From: SAR86 cluster bacterium
GTDB taxonomy: Bacteria > Pseudomonadota > Gammaproteobacteria > Pseudomonadales > Azotimanducaceae
Assembly: GCA_013204195.1 (NCBI GenBank)
Contig: JABMOJ010000426.1
Coordinates: 1 to 7,788 of the forward strand
Direction: 5' to 3'
DNA length: 7,788 nt
This document shows, piece by piece, positions 5,673 through 7,788 of the stretch. The notes under the pieces were generated by a model. It did no database searches and had not been told where the DNA came from. It saw only the letters and a list, made by a program, of their open reading frames with translations. The translations under genes and the position numbers were made by a program. Position 1 is the first letter of the stretch. Each line of letters starts with the position of its first letter.

Positions 5673-7432
5673 GGACTACTATGCCTCGCTTGTGGGATCC
5701 GAATATGCTGCACCAGATCCTGGACTTCCTGGGGTGGTGGTGGCGTTATACGCATGACGACAAACGACACCATGAAATTCAGGATCATGCCCAGGCTGCC
5801 AATACCTTCTGGCGATATACCAAACCACCAGTGAGCCGCACTATTGGTTTCCGGACTGATGAACTTGAAATAAACGATATAACTGAAGGTGAAGATCAAA
5901 CCAGTGAGCATACCGCTAATCGCGGCCTCCTTATTCATCCGAGTCGAGAAAATACCCAGAAGAATAACCGGGAAAAAGCTAGCCGCCGCTAAACCAAAGG
6001 CGAAGGCAACCACCTCTGCGACGAAACCCGGCGGATAGATGCCAAACAGCCCCGCGATAGCGATCGCCACGGCAGCTGCCAGACGCGCGTAACGCAGTTC
6101 TTGGCGCTCCGTAATATTCGGCCGAAAGGTCTTTTTCAACAGGTCATGGGCAATCGCCGTAGAGATCACCAATAACAAACCCGCCGCCGTCGATAAAGCT
6201 GCAGCCAGACCACCAGCTGCCACGAGGGCCACGACCCAGTTCGGCAGCTGAGCGATTTCCGGATGAGCAAGGACAATAATGTCCCGGTCAATATAGAGCT
6301 CGTTGTCATTCGAGGTGACCTTATTAGTGAGTAATCGCTCACCGCTCGCTCCGCGACCGAGGTCATACACTGGCTTCTGCTCCATGGCAGCACCCCCGCG
6401 GTATTGAATCTCACCATCATTATTTTTATCAATCCAGGCGATCAGTCCGCTATTTTCCCATTTACCAAACCATTCCGGCGCATCGCTATAGTGCAATCCA
6501 TCCATAGCATTAATGATGTTAACCCGAGCAAACGCCGCCACCGCAGGCGCGGTGGTGTACAACAAGGCAATCAACACAAGCGCATAGCCAGCCGAAATTC
6601 TGGCATCTCTGACCCGTGGAACGGTAAAGAATCGGACGATAACATGAGGCAAGCCCGCGGTCCCCGCCATCAGAGCTGCGGTAATAAAGAACATATCGAT
6701 GGTCGACTTATTGCCTGCGGTAAACGCCGTCATCCCCAGCTCTGTCGTCAAGCCATCGAGCTTATCCAGCAGGTACACCGGCTCTGCAGCAAGGGTGCTA
6801 CCGAGGCCCAACATAGGCACGGGATTATTGGTCAAAGTCAGAGAGATAAAGATTGCAGGCACTAGGTAGGCAAATATCAGCACACAATATTGGGCAACCT
6901 GGGTATAGGTAATGCCCTTCATGCCCCCCAGCACCGCATAGAAAAACACGATACCCATACCAATAACCACGCCGGTATTAATATCGACTTCCAGGAAGCG
7001 TGAAAATACCACACCCACGCCCCGCATCTGACCGGCCACATAGGTGAATGAAATAAAGATCACGCACACCACCGCGACCAAACGCGCAGCCTGAGAATAA
7101 TAGCGATCACCGACAAAGTCGGGCACCGTGAATTTGTTGAACTTACGCAGGTAAGGCGCCAGCAACAACGCCAGTAGAACGTAGCCACCGGTCCAGCCCA
7201 TCAGATAACGGGCGCCGTCTGCACCCTCGAAAGCAATGATCCCGGCCATAGACAGGTAGGAAGCGGCAGACATCCAATCCGCAGCTGTGGCGGCACCATT
7301 TGCTAATGGATGTACATGGCCACCAGCAACATAAAATTCGCTGGTTGATGACGAACGACTCCAGATCGCGATACCGATATATAAGGCGAAGGATAGGCCG
7401 ACGAACAGGTAGGTTAACACTTGGGCACTCAT
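5669..7432 (-). CDS. Sodium:solute symporter, VC_2705-type (acetate-permease-like large subunit)
   Basis: Inner-membrane secondary transporter of the sodium:solute symporter (SSS) family, 587 residues. The multiple membrane segments include about 5-24, 83-93, 119-134, 155-168, 182-200, 281-300, 399-425, 450-465, 470-495, 507-523 and 548-562. Family motifs are SEFYVAGG at 31-38, GGMKGITYTQVAQ at 169-181, GTAGLPHVIVRFFTVP at 257-272 and ALSTAAGLLL at 412-421. A long hydrophilic loop, about 303-397, contains a DKNNDGEIQYRG segment (335-346) resembling an EF-hand calcium loop. This insertion and the adjoining DUF4212 gene are typical, as I recall them, of the VC_2705 subfamily rather than plain ActP. 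GGGAG stands 6 bases before the ATG, inside the end of the small-subunit gene. Acetate or other short organic acids are possible substrates. Coupling to a gamma-glutamyl ligase suggests the solute could be a substrate or partner of that pathway, but this is inference. Confidence 0.93.
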   Translation of the reverse strand: MSAQVLTYLFVGLSFALYIGIAIWSRSSSTSEFYVAGGHVHPLANGAATAADWMSAASYLSMAGIIAFEGADGARYLMGWTGGYVLLALLLAPYLRKFNKFTVPDFVGDRYYSQAARLVAVVCVIFISFTYVAGQMRGVGVVFSRFLEVDINTGVVIGMGIVFFYAVLGGMKGITYTQVAQYCVLIFAYLVPAIFISLTLTNNPVPMLGLGSTLAAEPVYLLDKLDGLTTELGMTAFTAGNKSTIDMFFITAALMAGTAGLPHVIVRFFTVPRVRDARISAGYALVLIALLYTTAPAVAAFARVNIINAMDGLHYSDAPEWFGKWENSGLIAWIDKNNDGEIQYRGGAAMEQKPVYDLGRGASGERLLTNKVTSNDNELYIDRDIIVLAHPEIAQLPNWVVALVAAGGLAAALSTAAGLLLVISTAIAHDLLKKTFRPNITERQELRYARLAAAVAIAIAGLFGIYPPGFVAEVVAFAFGLAAASFFPVILLGIFSTRMNKEAAISGMLTGLIFTFSYIVYFKFISPETNSAAHWWFGISPEGIGSLGMILNFMVSFVVMRITPPPPQEVQDLVQHIRIPQARHSSP

Positions 7433-7435
7433 CGC

Positions 7436-7720
7436 CTACTCCCGCTCGTCAACGCCGTAAATTTTATCCAGCTGGTTCATGCGCCAAGCGTAAACAAAGA
7501 TCAGGCAAACAAAGACCACAACAGATCCCTGCTGAGAGAACCAAAAACCTAACTTGAAGCCAAAAAAATGAAATTGGTTAAGATAGTCAACCCACAGGAT
7601 ACCGCAGCCAAATGACACCAAGAACCAGATTAGTAGCAAACCCGACATGAGACGCAGGTTGGCGCGCCAATATTCGCGATTCCCATGCTCCGGTTGCTTA
7701 TCAGCGTTGTTGTCGGTCAT
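7436..7720 (-). CDS. DUF4212 protein, putative solute:sodium symporter small subunit
   Basis: Small inner-membrane protein, 94 residues, matching the DUF4212 / symporter small-subunit pattern. It has a hydrophilic N-terminus, YWRANLRLM at 17-25, two membrane segments (about 24-44 and 64-80), the linking GFKLGFWFSQQGS at 54-66, and a C-terminal AWRMNQLDKIYGVDE. It ends 3 bases before the large symporter subunit, so the pair should be translated together and probably forms a complex in the membrane. The ATG at 7718-7720 (minus strand) has GGAG 8 bases upstream. The exact function of the small subunit is not established from sequence; a role in stability, assembly or activity of the transporter is inferred from the conserved pairing. 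Confidence 0.93.
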   Translation of the reverse strand: MTDNNADKQPEHGNREYWRANLRLMSGLLLIWFLVSFGCGILWVDYLNQFHFFGFKLGFWFSQQGSVVVFVCLIFVYAWRMNQLDKIYGVDERE

Positions 7721-7728
7721 GTTTTTAT

Positions 7729-7732
7729 CTCC
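7729..7732 (-). promoter_or_regulatory. Ribosome binding site of the DUF4212 gene
   Basis: GGAG on the minus strand lies 8 bases before the ATG at 7718-7720. It fits between the possible upstream gene's stop codon (7736-7738) and this start, as expected inside an operon. Confidence 0.6.
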
Positions 7733-7735
7733 GCA

Positions 7736-7788
7736 TTATTTGGCTTGCCAGCGTACGTCCGGTAAGCGCTTTTCGAACGAGTATACAG
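7736..7788 (-). CDS. Possible C-terminal tail of an upstream gene (fragment)
   Basis: Reading the minus strand in from the right edge, one frame gives 17 residues (VYSFEKRLPDVRWQAK with a partial codon before it) and then TAA, 15 bases before the DUF4212 ATG. The stop just ahead of the ribosome site is the usual arrangement in a co-transcribed series. However, the other two minus-strand frames are also open across most of this short stretch, so the frame choice is a guess from composition and layout. No product can be named. Confidence 0.3.
   Translation of the reverse strand, partial: VYSFEKRLPDVRWQAK

Noticed and set aside
5454..5834. 126-codon plus-strand frame across the symporter/ligase junction
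   Set aside because: Antisense to two strong genes and without family features or a ribosome site.
6404..6865. 153-codon plus-strand frame inside the symporter gene
   Set aside because: Antisense to conserved symporter sequence, with a basic, His/Arg-rich translation typical of a shadow frame.

Overview
The window reads like a moderate-GC gammaproteobacterial chromosome segment, probably from an environmental or marine-type heterotroph. The taxonomic guess rests on gene content only: a DUF4212 small subunit with a VC_2705-type sodium:solute symporter, a class I glutamine-synthetase-like ligase, an HSD10-like SDR and an acyl-CoA dehydrogenase. I see no rRNA, tRNA, CRISPR array, insertion sequence or phage gene. 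Nearly all of the DNA is accounted for by seven protein genes, one of them cut by the window's left edge, plus a possible gene tail at the right edge.

Left part (1-2251): an acyl-CoA dehydrogenase on the minus strand, missing its C-terminus, and an HSD10-like short-chain dehydrogenase on the plus strand diverge from a 412-base intergenic region. That region holds two clean inverted repeats that could be operators. Together the two enzymes look like beta-oxidation-type steps (acyl-CoA desaturation and 3-hydroxyacyl-CoA oxidation), but the substrate cannot be read from the sequence.

Right part (2313-7788): a minus-strand gene series, in transcription order: possible tail of an upstream gene, DUF4212 symporter small subunit, VC_2705-type sodium:solute symporter, glutamine-synthetase-like gamma-glutamyl ligase, class I glutamine amidotransferase-like hydrolase, metallo-beta-lactamase-fold hydrolase. 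Spacing is tight: 3 bases between small subunit and symporter, a 4-base ATGA overlap between symporter and ligase, and 26 bases between ligase and amidotransferase. A 163-base gap then precedes the MBL gene, which may have its own promoter. The MBL gene converges on the SDR gene across a GC-rich hairpin.

The most interesting reading is a compact uptake-and-gamma-glutamylation module. The symporter would import a small solute, the GS-like enzyme would join the gamma-carboxyl of glutamate to an amine, and the amidotransferase-like enzyme would hydrolyse a gamma-glutamyl product. This is the logic known from putrescine (PuuA/PuuD) and aniline (AtdA1/AtdA2, TdnQ/TdnT) catabolism, here physically coupled to a two-subunit SSS transporter and followed by an MBL hydrolase. 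The substrate is unknown, and no amine oxidase, aldehyde dehydrogenase or dioxygenase is visible in the window.
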